Positions 11,135 through 23,544 of a stretch of 64,000 nucleotides of DNA are shown one piece after another; within the stretch, counting starts at the first letter, position 1; every line of letters begins with the position of its first letter. The position numbers and the translations under genes were made by a program. The DNA is taken from NCBI RefSeq assembly GCF_023091745.1, contig NC_068920.1, positions 120,059,622-120,123,621 of the forward strand, in the 5' to 3' direction. This DNA is from Budorcas taxicolor (Eukaryota > Chordata > Mammalia > Artiodactyla > Bovidae). The notes beneath the pieces were generated by a model, which was not told the DNA's origin, searched no databases, and worked only from the letters and a program-made list of their open reading frames with translations.

Positions 11135-11265
11135 GTTCTCTTTCCTTTTTTAAAAAAAATGAGATTATAACTGCCATATAACACTATATCAGTTTCAGAT
11201 GTACAACATAATGATTTGACATTTTTATGTATTGCAAAATGATCATATTTATCTTTGTGTATTCT
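11135..11265 (-). mobile_element. L1 LINE 3' fragment
   Basis: gccatataacactatatcag, tttcagatgtacaacataat and attgcaaaatgatcat are the reverse complement of a common L1 3' UTR segment. Confidence 0.6.
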
Positions 11266-11720
11266 AAAAGTGCCTGTAAATGCTGATGTGATTTTTTTCA
11301 AGATGAATGATTTGGTATTCATGGATTAGATAACAAGCCAGAATTGGGAATTCCTTCTAATTATAGATGGAAAGAACCCCAGATTTAAGAAAGTATTTTG
11401 GTTCAACTGATTGTGATCTAGGAGGAGTCTCAGGGAGCTCCATATATAAGTCAGTAGAATAGCAAAAATAAATGTTGCCTCCAACAACTGGTGATGGGGA
11501 CAAATAGCTATATATATAACTCAGTCCTCTCTGCCTCCCCTCACAGCCACACATACACAGATAGAGAAAGGGAATAAAAGGCCATCTTGCCCCAGAATAA
11601 GAACTTAGTCTCTATAATGCATCTCTGCATATTAACCTTGGGTTATCATACTGTCAACGCCCAGCTTCCTTTTGAATCTTGGCTACTTAGTTTTTATGTT
11701 ATTATATATGAATGTGAGTC
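11266..11720. other. Intronic sequence, nothing recognised
   Basis: No repeat or exon identified. Confidence 0.5.
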
Positions 11721-11724
11721 AGGA

Positions 11725-11965
11725 TCGTGAAATGGTTAAGTGCTTGGACTCTGAAGCCAGACTTGGGTTTTTTAAAAACTAGTTCTACCACTTATTACCT
11801 GTGTGGTCTTAAACAAATTGTTCATCTTTCCTTATCTGTAAAATGGGGTAAAATTTTCACCAATGTGAAATAATACATGTAAAGCACTTAGTGTCATACC
11901 TGGCATTTTGCATGTCTTTGACAAATGTTAGCTATTGTTAGTTATCACTGCTATTAATATCATCA
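11725..11965 (+). mobile_element. MIR SINE, nearly complete
   Basis: gtgaaatggttaagtgcttg, ggactctgaagccagac, cttatctgtaaaatggggta and taaagcacttagtgtcatac follow the MIR consensus in order on the plus strand, including the tRNA-like start. Confidence 0.88.
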
Positions 11966-13179
11966 TTAGTGTCATTTCTAATGACATTTCTTGCATTTGC
12001 TTATGTCTTCAGATTTGTCATACTTTTCCCACAATCTCTCCTACTTCTGCCTTCCAGGCTGACTTCTTTTTAATTGAGGCATTTCATTTCTTTAGGCATT
12101 TCATTTTCCCCCAGGGTTCAGAGATCATCCTTGAACCTCCCTCAAGGTTTTCTATTCCTTCCATTACTTCTAAAACCTGCTGAATGAATGGTGACAAAGA
12201 AAGAAATTCTTTTTCTTCACCAGTTAGGACCTGACTGCCTGTTCTGTCTTTCGCAAAGGATTGAATTTATAATCCTAGTTTCTAAAACTGTGGGCAGTAA
12301 TAAGTAAATGAGGCCTTACTTTCTTTTCCTCCATAAATTGGATCAGAAGTATATCAAAACCCATAAAATCCATTGCATTATCTGATGAAATCTTCCAAAT
12401 ATAGCTGAAAAGATCTGATTTGGGATTAGATGGACAAGGTCTGTCCTAGTTCAAAGTACCTTTCCTCTGGCTTGGCTTCTTCCTAGTAACAGGGCATTTC
12501 TAAGGGTCAAATGAGGTAGGTCATGTGTGGGAAACAGCTTTCTAAACTGTAAACACAATGGTAATGGGAGGGGTGATTATTACCTACGGACAAAGGCCCC
12601 AGCAACCTAAGTGATGCCAGGATTCAACCTCGACAATAAAGATGCAATCTCCTGTCTTTCTGCTAGCTCCAGAAGTTCACAGTAAACTCTTTGAGCTAGA
12701 GAGTAGTGACTAACTTCATTCAGTGACTGCAAGGCCTGTCTTCTTCCTTCATCCTAATATTCTCTGACAGAATGTTGTGTCAGATTCGAAGTCAGTCTTC
12801 AGGGCTGGACTTTGGGACGCAGAATGGCAGTGAAGTACTAAATGGGGACTGGGAGTGAGGATTAGGAAAGGTTTCTTTGGTGCCATTTTCCAGCCCTTAT
12901 CCTGGCAGCCCTTATTGATTAAATGACATTTCAAACTCAAGTCCAGTAAGGATGAGGCCAGATATGGCTTCTGCCGCACTGGGCTGGCAGACCTGAGCAG
13001 TCAGAAGATAGCTTTTGTGTGTTTGCGTGTGTCTTTCTTGTTTCTAGACTATTAGAAATTCTTTTCTGTAAAGTGTGAATAGCAAGCCTAGACTCATATG
13101 AGCTTATCATCATCATCATAACTGCAAACACTTAGGTGATGCCTGATAACACAGTGCACTCCAAGCATTGGGGATTACT
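11966..13179. other. Intronic sequence, nothing recognised
   Basis: Single-copy-looking DNA. Open frames at 11935-12183 (+) and 12749-12979 (-) show no domain or motif and are probably chance. Confidence 0.5.
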
Positions 13180-13268
13180 ATGCAGTGAATTGTGTCCCCC
13201 ACAAATTCAAATGTTAGAATGACAGTTCCAGCCTACAGTGCCTCAGAATGTTACTGTATTTGGAGTTG
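13180..13268 (+). mobile_element. MLT1-type LTR fragment (ERVL-MaLR)
   Basis: gaattgtgtcccccacaaat, caaatgttagaatgacagtt and gcctcagaatgttactgtat match the 5' part of MLT1 LTRs. Short non-coding remnant. Confidence 0.6.
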
Positions 13269-14312
13269 GTTGGAAGCCCAACAAAATTAGTCCCCACACT
13301 CCACAGCCTTGCCAGGAAAAAAAAAAAAAAAACGCATCCCAAACTCTTTCTCCCCAAATCAGTGTTTTCTGAATTCAAAAGTCCCCTTATTCTTCATCAT
13401 TTCATCCTTTGCCCTCCTTGCATAGCTTCACTTGCTTCCTCTAAATGGAAGGGAAATGCTGCTTTCAACTATGCCTATTTCTGCTTAATCATGCTGTCAT
13501 ACATGACTTAAAAGAAACCACACTGAGGAAGCTGGGAATAGATAGGTGGTGCTATTGGCAGCGCAATGGAGCTGGGCTCTAATTGGACATCCTCTAGTTG
13601 TCTTCCTCCTGCCAAGGAGTTTGTCATTCATTGCTTCACTCTTGTCTTTTTATTGGTTGTATTAAGGTGTTTCTCCCGTCATAATCTCTAAGTTATCAAG
13701 AGCCCCTTAGAAAGCAAGTGCCATTGCATACTTTGTTCCTGCCTAATTAATGGTATCGCCTAAACAAACTACTCTTAATGAGGTGTTTTTTTAAATCTTC
13801 TCTATTCCTTTCATGTAAATATATTTTAGTTTGTTTGTCAAAGCTGTTTGCAAATGAGTTTGCTCTGGAAGGTACCTCATCAGGAATGATGAGACACCCC
13901 AAGTTGAACTTCAAAGTAAAATTAACAACACTGTTTCTCATGTGCTAAAGAGTTTTGTCATTTGGTTTATCTAAGATTTAAGTGAAATTTCTCCTTCCCT
14001 CAGTGTGATTTGCCTTTTCAGCTGTTTCACAGTTGATCCTTTGGTCCTTTGTCCATTGTCACATGAGAACTAGTTCTCCTTAGCCAAAACTGTATTATTT
14101 CCTGAAGATCAAACAAGAGCACCTTGTAATAGTTTTTTACCAATATATATTTCAGCCACAGTATTTCAAAATACAGAAAATCTTAACAGCCAAGTATTAA
14201 ATCCTGCTGAAAATGAAGTTATAAAATGAAGTAGAGCACAGTGCTTTGTAGAAATCATCCAATAATCTCATTGTGTTGAGCTTTTATTGTTTATATAACT
14301 TGGTTCCATTGA
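13269..14312. other. Intronic sequence, nothing recognised
   Basis: Contains a poly-A run at 13317-13332. No exon or repeat identified with confidence. Confidence 0.5.
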
Positions 14313-14512
14313 TTTTTTAATATTTATTTATGATTGGTTTATAATATTCATTTGATTTCTGTCATATATCAGCCTGAATCAACCATAGGTGTACATATGT
14401 CCCCTCCCTCTTGAATTTCCCTCCTGCATCCCACCGATCCCCACCCCTCTAGGTTATTACAGAGCCCTCTTTTGAGTTCCCTGAGTCATACAGCAAATTG
14501 ATTTTCTTTTGT
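14313..14512 (-). mobile_element. L1 (bovine L1-BT type) 3' end, truncated
   Basis: A TTTTTTAATATTTATTTA tail is followed by cagcctgaatcaaccatagg, tgtacatatgtcccctccct and ctctaggttattacagagc, the reverse complement of the ruminant L1 3' UTR. Only about 200 bp remain. Confidence 0.8.
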
Positions 14513-14791
14513 TGGGTGTTTCTAAAATACTAAGTGTTGTTTAGTATTTATGTAGATCAGTACAAAATTGGGTCTGCCTAATTAGTTCCCAGTCTAATCT
14601 GTAAATGTACATTAATCACGTTTGAAAGAGTCCAAATTAAGGGTCAAATGTAGGTGTCAGTTGGCAGTGGGTTGAATCAAAGAGCTGGGAATTTCAGCCT
14701 TCATGTAAGTGAGGCTAGTCTTTGGATTTCTTTTGTTTTTAGTGGTAAAATGAAGATTGATGTACCTTTACCTTTCACTGTACACTGATGG

Positions 14792-14999
14792 AGGCGTCCC
14801 AAGGTGGCTCAGTGGTAAAGAATCCGCCTGCCAATGCAGGAGGTGCAGGCTCAATCCCTGGGTCGGGGAGATCCCTTGGAGGAGGAAATGGAAACGCACT
14901 CTAGTATTCTAGCCTGGAAGAATCCCATGGACAGAGGAGCCTGGCAGGCTGTGGTCCATAGAGTCATGAAGGAGTTGGATGTGGCTGAGCACAAGCACA
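14792..14999 (+). mobile_element. Bov-tA SINE
   Basis: Head GGCGTCCCAAGGTGGCTCAG, body ending GTGGCTGAGCACAAGCACA. A perfect 11-bp target duplication, tacactgatgg, flanks it at 14781-14791 and 15000-15010. Confidence 0.95.
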
Positions 15000-15010
15000 T
15001 ACACTGATGG

Positions 15011-15415
15011 TGAGCAGATAAGTGTCAGATTGCTCAGAAATCTTGGGGGAAGATGAATAATGATAGTCTTGGTTTAGCAGTACAGAATTTGGCCAATGAA
15101 AGAACCTCTCATTCTTATAAGGTCAAAACTATTTTCTCCCTTTCAGAAACAAGTCAGGTTTCCTGGGTCAAAATACATGCTCCATTTGACCACACATTGG
15201 CAGGACAGTCCAGTTTTCTTCTAGGTCATAACTCTAGATTTTTTTCCAGCTAAGAAATCTATAACCAAAAGAATTTTAGGGTCCTCTTCTTGGTATACTC
15301 CTTCTTTCTCTCTTCTTAGAAATTCAAACAGCTTTGAGTGGACAGTGTTCCTGGAATCTCATTGCCTTCTTGGGTCACAGGCCCTGAGCTTGCAGATGAA
15401 AATGAAAGCACCCCA
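15011..15415. other. Intronic sequence, nothing recognised
   Basis: The 66-codon frame at 15053-15253 has no recognisable motif and no splice context. Confidence 0.45.
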
Positions 15416-15416
15416 C

Positions 15417-15442
<26 letters not shown>
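15416..15442. repeat. (GT)n microsatellite
   Basis: About 13 uninterrupted GT units. Confidence 0.95.
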
Positions 15443-15447
<5 letters not shown>

Positions 15448-15474
15448 CAGCCTTTGGTTTTCATTGTGATTATC

Positions 15475-15572
15475 TTGCTGCTGCTGCTGCTAAGTCACTT
15501 CATCCAACTCTGTGTGACCCCAGGCTCCTACCAGGCTCCTCTGTCCCTGGGATTCTCCAGGCAAGAACACTG
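15475..15572 (-). mobile_element. BOV-A2 SINE monomer with internal deletions
   Basis: (GCT)n, then AAGTCACTTCATCCAACTCT, then CCTGGGATTCTCCAGGCAAG. Shorter than a normal monomer by several small gaps. Confidence 0.85.
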
Positions 15573-17688
15573 CCCCCTATAAAAATTCACTAGGTTTTCC
15601 TGGTGATCAGGTGATTAGAAAGGCATGGAGAGGATGTATCTAGGGTAAGACTAGCTTAAGATCCTTCATCTGTGGATCTGTGCATCTGATATGAGAAGGA
15701 TTTGCTTCTGGTATTTTCCTGATTTTATGTTTCATGCCCTACGTCCCACTTTCCCCAGTTCCTCTTAATGGTAGGTACCATGTGTTTTAAGGCAGGCTAC
15801 TTGGGTTCATTCTTCCTGGAGGAAAATAAATCTCCCAATTTAAGTGATAGAAAGGTGTAAGTGACTTTTTTGTATTACCTCTCCTGGGAGTATTTCTGTA
15901 TTAAAGACATTAAGCTGAGAACAGTAGTCCTGGTTACTAAAGGAAGGGAAATATTTGGGATAAGAAGATCTTTCTGGCTTAAATTACAACCTTATGAGTA
16001 TAATTTTCCAAAGTACTTATGTGAAGTCACAGAGTTCCTTCTAATAGCTCTAATATCCATTTCTAAAAAACCGTCTGCAGAGCTGCTATGATTTGGTCAT
16101 ATTAACCAGTTCAAGTTTCACTTCCTTTTCCCATTTTGTAGAAATACTTAAAAGATGGCCCCCAAAAGGAGGAGGAAGTCAAGCAGCAGAGACCCAGATA
16201 ATCAGTTTCTGAATAATGAAGATCTGATGTTATTTTATTTAAAAATTGTGCCACTTTATGTAAAACCCATATGCACTACTTGAAAAGCTGAAATTAGGTG
16301 CCTTAGATTTGTTTAGCAGTAGCTTACATCGGTGGTAGATCTGAAACTCCCTGGATACCCAGTGTCTCTTCTCTCTTGAGTTTCTAGTTAACTGATTAAA
16401 AATTCATGTTTTCTCATAAAATTTATCTTTTAATGTAGTAGAATTTGTGAGAGTGCAGACTTTTAAATTTTTAACCACTTTAAACTCCTGTTGTCAAGTT
16501 GTCCTCACAGAAGTCCTTTGAAATGCCTGAATAATATCATCAGAAAACTCAGTAATTGTTATCCAGTGATGGTTAATGCTTCTATACTACACCAAGAATA
16601 CTCTCTCCTCTTGAGGGAGTGTGGATAAATGCTTCCTGTAGGAGCTGCTCTGGTTCTGAAACTACCATTATCTTAGTCCCATAGTTGATCTTAGCACATG
16701 GGGACATCTATTGAGTTTTGGGGTAAATCATTTCAGTTTAGTTGTTCTGTCATAAAGTTTCAGTCTTAGCTTCCAAAAGACTCTGACTTTAGTCTTTTCT
16801 GATCTTCAATAGAATAATTTGCTTTGTACTTTATAGTATAATGTTTTTCCCTTTTGGAAAATTGCTAAAGCTTGCTTTTTACACAGTAAAGGTAGGACTT
16901 GTCAGCTATTATATTTGAAATTAGGATTTCCTCAGGATTAAAAATGGCCTGAGTAAGGACCATTGGTTATATTAATAAGATGTATTGCTAAAAATCTGTG
17001 TTGAAAGATTCAAAAACATTATAAATCACAAATGTTCTTTTGGAAAGTATTGTTTTAAGCTACCGCCTAAGCTATCCATTGCTTTAGATTTAGGGTATAA
17101 GGACAGGTTGTAAAGATGAGGGCATTAGTCTGGTATCAAGACCTTTGATGCAGATTCTTAATGAAATGTCACCTTGCGCAGTTGTTACTACTATTGTTGT
17201 TTTTCTTCTTTTTTAATATCAAAGTGCTATTATATAAAATTTAATATCAAATTACAAGAGAAAAAAATTAAATACTGATGCTGGTTCATACTGTCATTTA
17301 TCACTTGGAGGGCAGCCTTTCTACCAACTTAGGCAGGATAAAAATTCTTGCCCTGCTCGTCTTTGGAGTTTGTATTTGGTGGTTATGTACTTTCACAGTC
17401 TGAAGAAAATCTTCTTAATGTCTATACTGAAGTAGTGATTAAGGCCAGAAAGTAAAGTGGGAGATAAAGAAACAATACCCACACATAGAAAATACTGGAA
17501 ATAGCAGAGGAGAAGGAGTTGGGAGTAGGGGAATAAATATCCTGACCTCTTTCTTCTCTTGTCAAAACCCCACTATAAACCAGAGAACAAGAGAGTGACA
17601 CAATCTTAGAGAACTTGGAACAAGGCAGAGAAAGATGGGGAATGGTATGAAAGTGATATAGGCGAGGCAGTAGCAAGCCGTGGAGTGA
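15573..17688. other. Longest single-copy stretch of the intron
   Basis: About 2.1 kb with no young SINE and no repeat I can name. Short open frames (for example 15861-16091) lack splice signals or motifs. Confidence 0.45.
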
Positions 17689-18740
17689 CGCGAGATCTTA
17701 ATTCCCTGCCCAGGAATTGAACCTGGGTAGCCTGGATGAGTGGAGAAGGCAGTGGCACCCCACTCCAGTACTCTTGCCTGGAAAATCCCATGGACAGAGG
17801 AGCCTGGTGGGCTGCCGTCCATGGGGTCACACAGAGTCAGACACTACTGAAGTGACTTAGCAGCAGCAGCAGCCTGGATGAGAACCAGGAATGCTAGCCA
17901 CCAGACCAGCAAGGGCTAGAGGCTAGGAGTTATTTTCCCCTGGATCTTTGCCCCCAGTGAAGAATGCATTTATCACGGAAGCAGAAACTGTGAATGTAGG
18001 TACAAAGTTGATTATTAGAGACATAGCACGAGTGGGAGAGCATATAGAGAAATAGTTCTTTAGTTAAGACAGAAAAAGGCAGAGATGCACACCCAGAGAG
18101 AAAGGGTGTGGGTGTTCCCCTTAGTGAGGAGGAGCTCAGTAAAGAGGTGATGAAGCTACCTACGTAGGTCAGTTCTTCCCGTTCTTTGTCTTCCTTCGAG
18201 CCCATTATCTGGTTTCTTTTTCCACACCTGACCTACCCTGGGATCCTTCCCTGGGTTGTGTATGCACCCGTCAGCCAAGATGGATCTCAAAGTGAAGGCT
18301 TCTGGGAGGAGCAAGACCAGTTATGGCCTGGCTTTATCTCTTGACTTTTGACTCACAGGAGCCTTTCTGTTCATGTGTAGTGTCTCCCTTGTCCCAAAAG
18401 AAGGGGAAGTAGAGATCCCTTAATCCTTTACTCAAACAGGGTTTTGCCTCTCTTTGTCTTTGCCATGACTATGACCTTAAGATGTTTACAAGAAACAAAC
18501 CCTGGCTATTTACCTGGCTGTTTACATTTCGGAGAGCAATCAGAAGGCTGATTGTAAATGACTTACTTAACTGGAGCCCACCTATTTCTTGTCTCAAGAA
18601 ATGGTAACAGTTGTTAAGTATCCAGCCAGAAGCCCACTTCTTTGTGTCCAGTGAAATATAAACAGGAGGCCAGTTGTAAATGTCTAACCTGGAGCCCATC
18701 TATCTCCTACATCAAAAGGACAAGTGGAGAATAATCAGCA
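17689..18740. other. Unclassified old repeat, possibly an LTR
   Basis: The segment begins with a CHR-like stretch (gagatcttaattccctgc, then aggaattgaacctggg) that is split by a BOV-A monomer. It continues to three degenerate units of about 55 bp at 18560-18715, each containing a gagcccaYcTaTcTc-like core. No gag, pol or env frame is visible. The LTR reading is inference from the internal repeats and composition only. Confidence 0.3.
17741..17870 (+). mobile_element. BOV-A2 SINE monomer
   Basis: TGGAGAAGGCAGTGGCACCC to the AGC-repeat tail, with a perfect 12-bp target duplication, agcctggatgag, at 17729-17740 and 17871-17882. Confidence 0.95.
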
Positions 18741-19457
18741 CAGTTTTCAGAGAACTATAAAATTTAATTTTGGATAAGTGGTTCCTTATGAAGTAACTTG
18801 GAGGATTCTTTGCTACAGAGAAGCTATTTCCAGGTCTCCTGAAGGAGTTGGGAGCAGTATTGGTATAATTCTGAGAAAGCCGCAGAAAGTATGGGAATGA
18901 GTGGTGAACACAGATTTACCTATGAAGCTGTTTTAAACTTCTCTGGTGGGCAGTATTCAAAGCCCTGGCTACCTTGTTTATTATCTAATTCCTCTTCAAG
19001 AAACCATTGCCAGTGTTGACCTTTGCCAAATGTTCTTTCTCTTTCCAGAAGACTCAGAGTGGCAGAGCTGCAGCTCAGAGGATTAATTTCAGTTTAGGAA
19101 AGGACAGCCTAAACAGAGGGATAGGTTTCATGGCTAAAACTTTTTGCTCAGTTAAGCGTCTCTTTGTGTCAGTAAATGCAGCCAAAAGAAAAATTGGGGA
19201 ATAGCCTTATGAAAACTGGTCACCAAATGTGGCCTTCTGAATTAGTATTGGTTAGCGGGATCTTAAGGCACCCTTTCCTCCTCCATTGTCCAAATTTGGA
19301 ACATGTTAGAATTTGCCAAAGTTGTATTATAATGTTAAATATGACCAATAAATTGGGATAGATCTTTGTGGAAACTTTGCACAGGAAATAATATAGAAGA
19401 TATAGGCTATAAGATTTCTGTTTTATGTTGAATTTATTCTAAATGGTTCCACTTAGA
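18741..19457. other. Intronic sequence, nothing recognised
   Basis: An open frame at 19007-19204 (+) has basic residues but no motif, and I see no good acceptor or donor pair around it. Confidence 0.45.
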
Positions 19458-19466
19458 TTTTTAATA

Positions 19467-19587
19467 GGGCATGGCAGTCCAATCCAGTATTCTTGCCTGG
19501 AAAATCCCATGGACAGAGGAGCCTGGTGGGCTACAGTCCATAGGGTCACAAGGAGTCAGACGTGGCTGAAGCAAATGAGCACACAGG
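19467..19587 (+). mobile_element. Bov-tA/Bov-A SINE, 5'-truncated
   Basis: GGCAGTCCAATCCAGTATTC to GTGGCTGAAGCAAATGAGCA, with a 9-bp target duplication, tttttaata, at 19458-19466 and 19588-19596. The tRNA-like head is missing. Confidence 0.9.
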
Positions 19588-19596
19588 TTTTTAATA

Positions 19597-20151
19597 AGTC
19601 ACTTTTTGTCACTATAGTATTGTTTTGCCAAAGAATTCATCAGGGTATGCTGCTGGACCTAGATAAAAAGGTCTTTTAAATGATAGTACAAACAAAAAGG
19701 TTATTTAGTATGTAGACTGAGAAACCAAACACTTGCTTAATAACAGCCTTTAATTATTATATAAACAAATAATCAGTTATATTCTCTGACCTTGCTGGGA
19801 AATGAGTTTAAGCTAAAAAAGTAAAGATTTAGGCTTGACACATAAGACTTTCCTGAAAAAAGAATAGTTATCCGGGAAAGGAGTTCCTTAGGAACATGTA
19901 AGGTGTCCTTTTCTATATGTCATTAAAAGCTAGCTTGTTTTTTTTGTTGTTGTTAGTTTGGAGAGAGTAGCCCCTCAAGGATCTCTTGTTAGGATTTTAT
20001 GACTTTTTAGCTTTTGTACTTGGAAAGAATATTTGAATAGGTTACCTTTGCTTTCTTGTCTAATTTGGAATAGAACCCTTGTGTTTAATACATTGCTGTA
20101 CTCGTGATCAGAGTACATATTCTTAATGATGCATCTGCTCATTCACCTGCT
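19597..20151. other. Intronic sequence, nothing recognised
   Basis: No repeat or exon identified. Confidence 0.5.
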
Positions 20152-20158
20152 AACCATT

Positions 20159-20473
20159 AACTCTTGGACTGCAAGGAGATCAAACCAGTCAATCCTAGAA
20201 ATCAGTCCTGAATATTCATTGGAAGGACTGATGCTGAAGCGGAAACTCCAATACTTTGGCCACCTATTGCAAAGAGCTAACTCATTGGAAAAGACCCTGA
20301 TGATGGGAAAGATGGAAGGCAGGAGGAGAAGGGGACGACAGAGGATGAGATGGTTGGATGGCATCACTGACTCGATGGACATGAGTTTGAGTAAACTCTG
20401 GGAGTTGGTGATGGACAGGGAAGCCTGGCGTGCTGCAAAGAGTCGGATACGACTAAGTGACTGAACTGAGCTG
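20159..20473 (+). mobile_element. BovB 3'-end fragment
   Basis: GACTGCAAGGAGATCAAACC to the AACTGAGCTGAA tail. The frame reads TARRSNQSILEISPEY, then MRWLDGITDSMDMSLSKL, the conserved LINE C-terminal region. A 7-bp aaccatt is found at 20152-20158 and 20474-20480, a plausible target duplication. Confidence 0.9.
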
Positions 20474-20480
20474 AACCATT

Positions 20481-21382
20481 TTCTGACTCTATCTGATAAT
20501 GTATCTACACTCTACTAAGAAGCAGGTTCTACATTTGATTCAGATACTTAAATACAGGAATTTAGTCTTATCATCTTTCATTATTATGACTAGTTAGGCC
20601 CAGATCAAGATGGATGACTGAGGAAAAATCAAGTGTTTCCAACTGCTGTTTTACTTCTTGCATCTGGTGAAAAGCATCATTTGCATTTCTAAAGATATTT
20701 TTCAAGTGCTTTAGATGTATTTTCTGCAAGGCACCCCAGCCAAATGCAAAATTTGGACAAAGCTCCATTTGATAAGCCCCAGTTTAAAGGCTCCTGATTT
20801 CCTGATAAAATGTTTTGGTAGCATAACTAGATGAAGCCAGGCCTTGATAATGCAGTTTCAAGTAAGCTGTTTCTTTAAAAGTCATGTATGGTTATAGGTG
20901 TCTTTTTAAGACTGTAAGTCTCTGTTGTTTCCAGGGGAGAGAGGTGAAGTTTGAGAGTGCATGGGAAATATTTGTTTAACTTTGGACTCTGTTTAACCTG
21001 CTTCTTCTCTCTGATATTTGATTTCCCTCAGAAGTGAACTGAGCTTCATGAATACTTAGAGGTCCAATCAAAGATCATTTGAATACTGAAAATTACAACA
21101 AATAAATGATCTTTGGTCAGAAAACATCCTGGCTATTTATTAAACTTTGTTCAGGTTTTCCTATCTCTAGGAACATTGTCCTTGATAAGCTCTTCCCATA
21201 TAAATGGAAAACCAGGTGATTTATTATTGTAGCAGGCTTTATCTCACTGAGGTGAAACATGGGTTACATCATCTCTTCTGCCAGTTCCTAAATATATATA
21301 TTGGACTCTGGTAATTATTAGTTCCTAGACAATTGTTTCAAAGACCAAATATTTTTAAATGTTTTAAAGTCAGGCTAAAGAC
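20481..21382. other. Intronic sequence, nothing recognised
   Basis: No repeat or exon identified. Confidence 0.5.
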
Positions 21383-22325
21383 CTGACATGGACAATGGAC
21401 TGGTTCAAAATTGGGAAAGGAGTATGTCAAGGCTGTATATTGCCACCATGCTTATTTAACTTCTATGCAGAATACATCATGGGAAATGCTGGGCTGGATG
21501 AATGACAAGCTGAAATCAAGATTACCAGGAGAAATATCAACAACCTCAGATATGCAGATGATAACCCTCTAATGGCAGAAAGTGAAGAGGAACTAAAGAG
21601 CCTCTTGATGAGAATGAAAGAGGAAAGTGAAAAGGCTGGCTTGAAACTCAACATTCAAAAAACTAAGATCATGGCATCTGGTCCCATGACTTCATGGCAA
21701 ATAGAAGAGGAAAAAGTGGAAACAGTGACAGGTTTTCTTTTCTTGGGCTCTAAAATCTCTGTGGATGGTGACTATGGCCATGAAATTAAAAGACACTTGC
21801 TCCTTGGAAGGAAAGCTATGGCAAAACCTAGACAGCATATTAAAAAGCAGAGACATCTCTTTGCTGACAAAAGTCTGTATAGTCAAAGCTATAACCATTA
21901 GTCATGTTCAGATGTGAAAGTTGAACCATAAAGAAAACTGAGCACCCAAAAGTTGATGCTCTACAATTGTGATTTTGGAGAAGACTCTTGAGAGTCCTTT
22001 GGACAGTAACAAGATCAAACCAGTCAATCCTAAAGGAAATCAACCTTGAACATCCATTGGAAGGACTGATTGTGTAGCTGAAGCTCCAATACTTTGGCCA
22101 CCTGATGGGTAGAGCAACTCATTGGAAAAGACCCTGTTGCTGGGAAAAATTGAAGACAGGAAGAGAAGGGAGCGGCAAAGGATGAGATGGTTAGATAGCA
22201 TCACCAACTCAATGGACATGAGTTTGAGCAAACTCTGGGAGACAGTGGAGGACAGAGGAGCCTGGTGTGCTGCAATCCGTGGGGTTACAAAGAGTCAGAC
22301 ATGACTTAGTGGCTGAACAAAAACA
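21383..22325 (+). mobile_element. BovB LINE, older copy, 5'-truncated
   Basis: It begins in the reverse transcriptase (TGGACTGGTTCAAAATTGGG) and runs to the 3' end. The catalytic loop reads YADDNPLMA here, with the usual TT changed to NP. An open piece, 21572-21901 (109 aa), holds SEEELKSLLMRMKEESEKAG and KLNIQKTKIMASGPMTSW, then HEIKRHLLLGRKAM. The 3' tail AACAAAAACAATAAAG differs from the ACTGA-repeat tails of younger copies, pointing to an older subfamily. Inactive. Confidence 0.9.
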
Positions 22326-22980
22326 ATAAAGTTCTCATAAAAGTGAATGAAGAATAAGAGGCTTTCAAATCTGAGACCTGTCCTTAATTTAGCCAGGTAC
22401 CTAATTTGCCATACATCTGCTTTTATTTCCACAAGGAGATAACCCTGCCTGTAGCTCAAACACAGGGAGCATCTTTCATGTTCTTTAAATTCAACTAAAT
22501 GAAAACCTAGCAATTTCTAAGCTCACATATGAGACTATACCCCTTTCCTATTTAAATACATGTTTGAGGAAAAGTTCCTTTTGGTCAAGGAAAGCTGCCT
22601 TTCCTCCCTTTGAAAAACTCTCATCCTTCCTTCCCTCTGTACTTGTTTCTCCTAGGGGATGTTCAGTGCCATTAATATGGACACAGCACAGCTGCTCACC
22701 AACAGCAAAGGCACTTTTACAAAATCAAATCCTGAGGGTTCTTCCAGCCGATGACAGAGTGAATCCCTCTCTTTGAAGGGAGGGATCCCTGCCACTTTGG
22801 ACAGGGTTGGGAAATGCCATTTATTGAGAAAGGAAAATATAAAGAAAAGAACATTGACCCAGTGGCTATGCCATCAACAAACAGAAGGGTAATAGGTATG
22901 TCATTTAACATGCCTGAAGCCTCAATTGTTTACCTAAAAAGGTAGCTGGTCTCTAAAAATTCATACTGCCGTAAAATTAC
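22326..22980. other. Intronic sequence, nothing recognised
   Basis: No repeat or exon identified. Confidence 0.5.
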
Positions 22981-23140
22981 ATGGTTATTGATCTTGAGGA
23001 CCTTGAATATGGTCACTCGGAACCATACTTCTCCCTTGTCTCTGAAGTCAAAGTGGACCTAGAACTTGTCCAGTGTACGTGAGACTTCAGTCACACACTT
23101 CAAAGTGTCACCACGCTTTTCTCTAATATCTACCTAATTC
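22981..23140 (-). other. Coding-like patch, function not recognised
   Basis: On the minus strand the frame reads GDTLKCVTEVSRTLDKF, a stop, then VHFDFRDKGEVWFRVTIFK and VLKINNHVILRQYEFLET, which looks like a protein remnant with one stop. On the plus strand 22981-23081 also reads open (MVIDLEDLEYGHSEPYF). I recognise neither. A processed-pseudogene scrap is possible and chance is equally possible. Confidence 0.2.
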
Positions 23141-23544
23141 AGGGTAGATTGATCCTGACAGTGATTAAAAGGAACGTGTGCGAGGGAATCTTAGGAGAAT
23201 TGGCTTGCAGCAAGTGGAAAGGCCTCAGAAATGTTTAAGGCTGTTTTCAATATCTGGTTATCTTTCAGTTATCTGGTTGATGTTTCCCAAGCAACTTGTT
23301 CATAGCTTGTCATAATTTCTAATATAACCGCTAAATCGAAGAGCGTAATTCCCAGGCAAACAAGAGAGTCAAGCCAAATCCTGTCTCCATTGTTTTTATT
23401 ACAGGGTGCTATGGAGACCGCATGGACTTTGGAGTCAGCCAGAGCAGGGAGTTCACAATCTGACTCTGCCTTTTTCTGGTTTTGTGAACATGTTAACCTT
23501 CCCGTGTCCCAGAGTCTTCATCTATAAAACAGCAATACTTAAGT

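Noticed and set aside
17689..18740. An intact endogenous retrovirus
   Set aside because: No gag, pro, pol or env frame and no paired LTR; at most a solitary old LTR.
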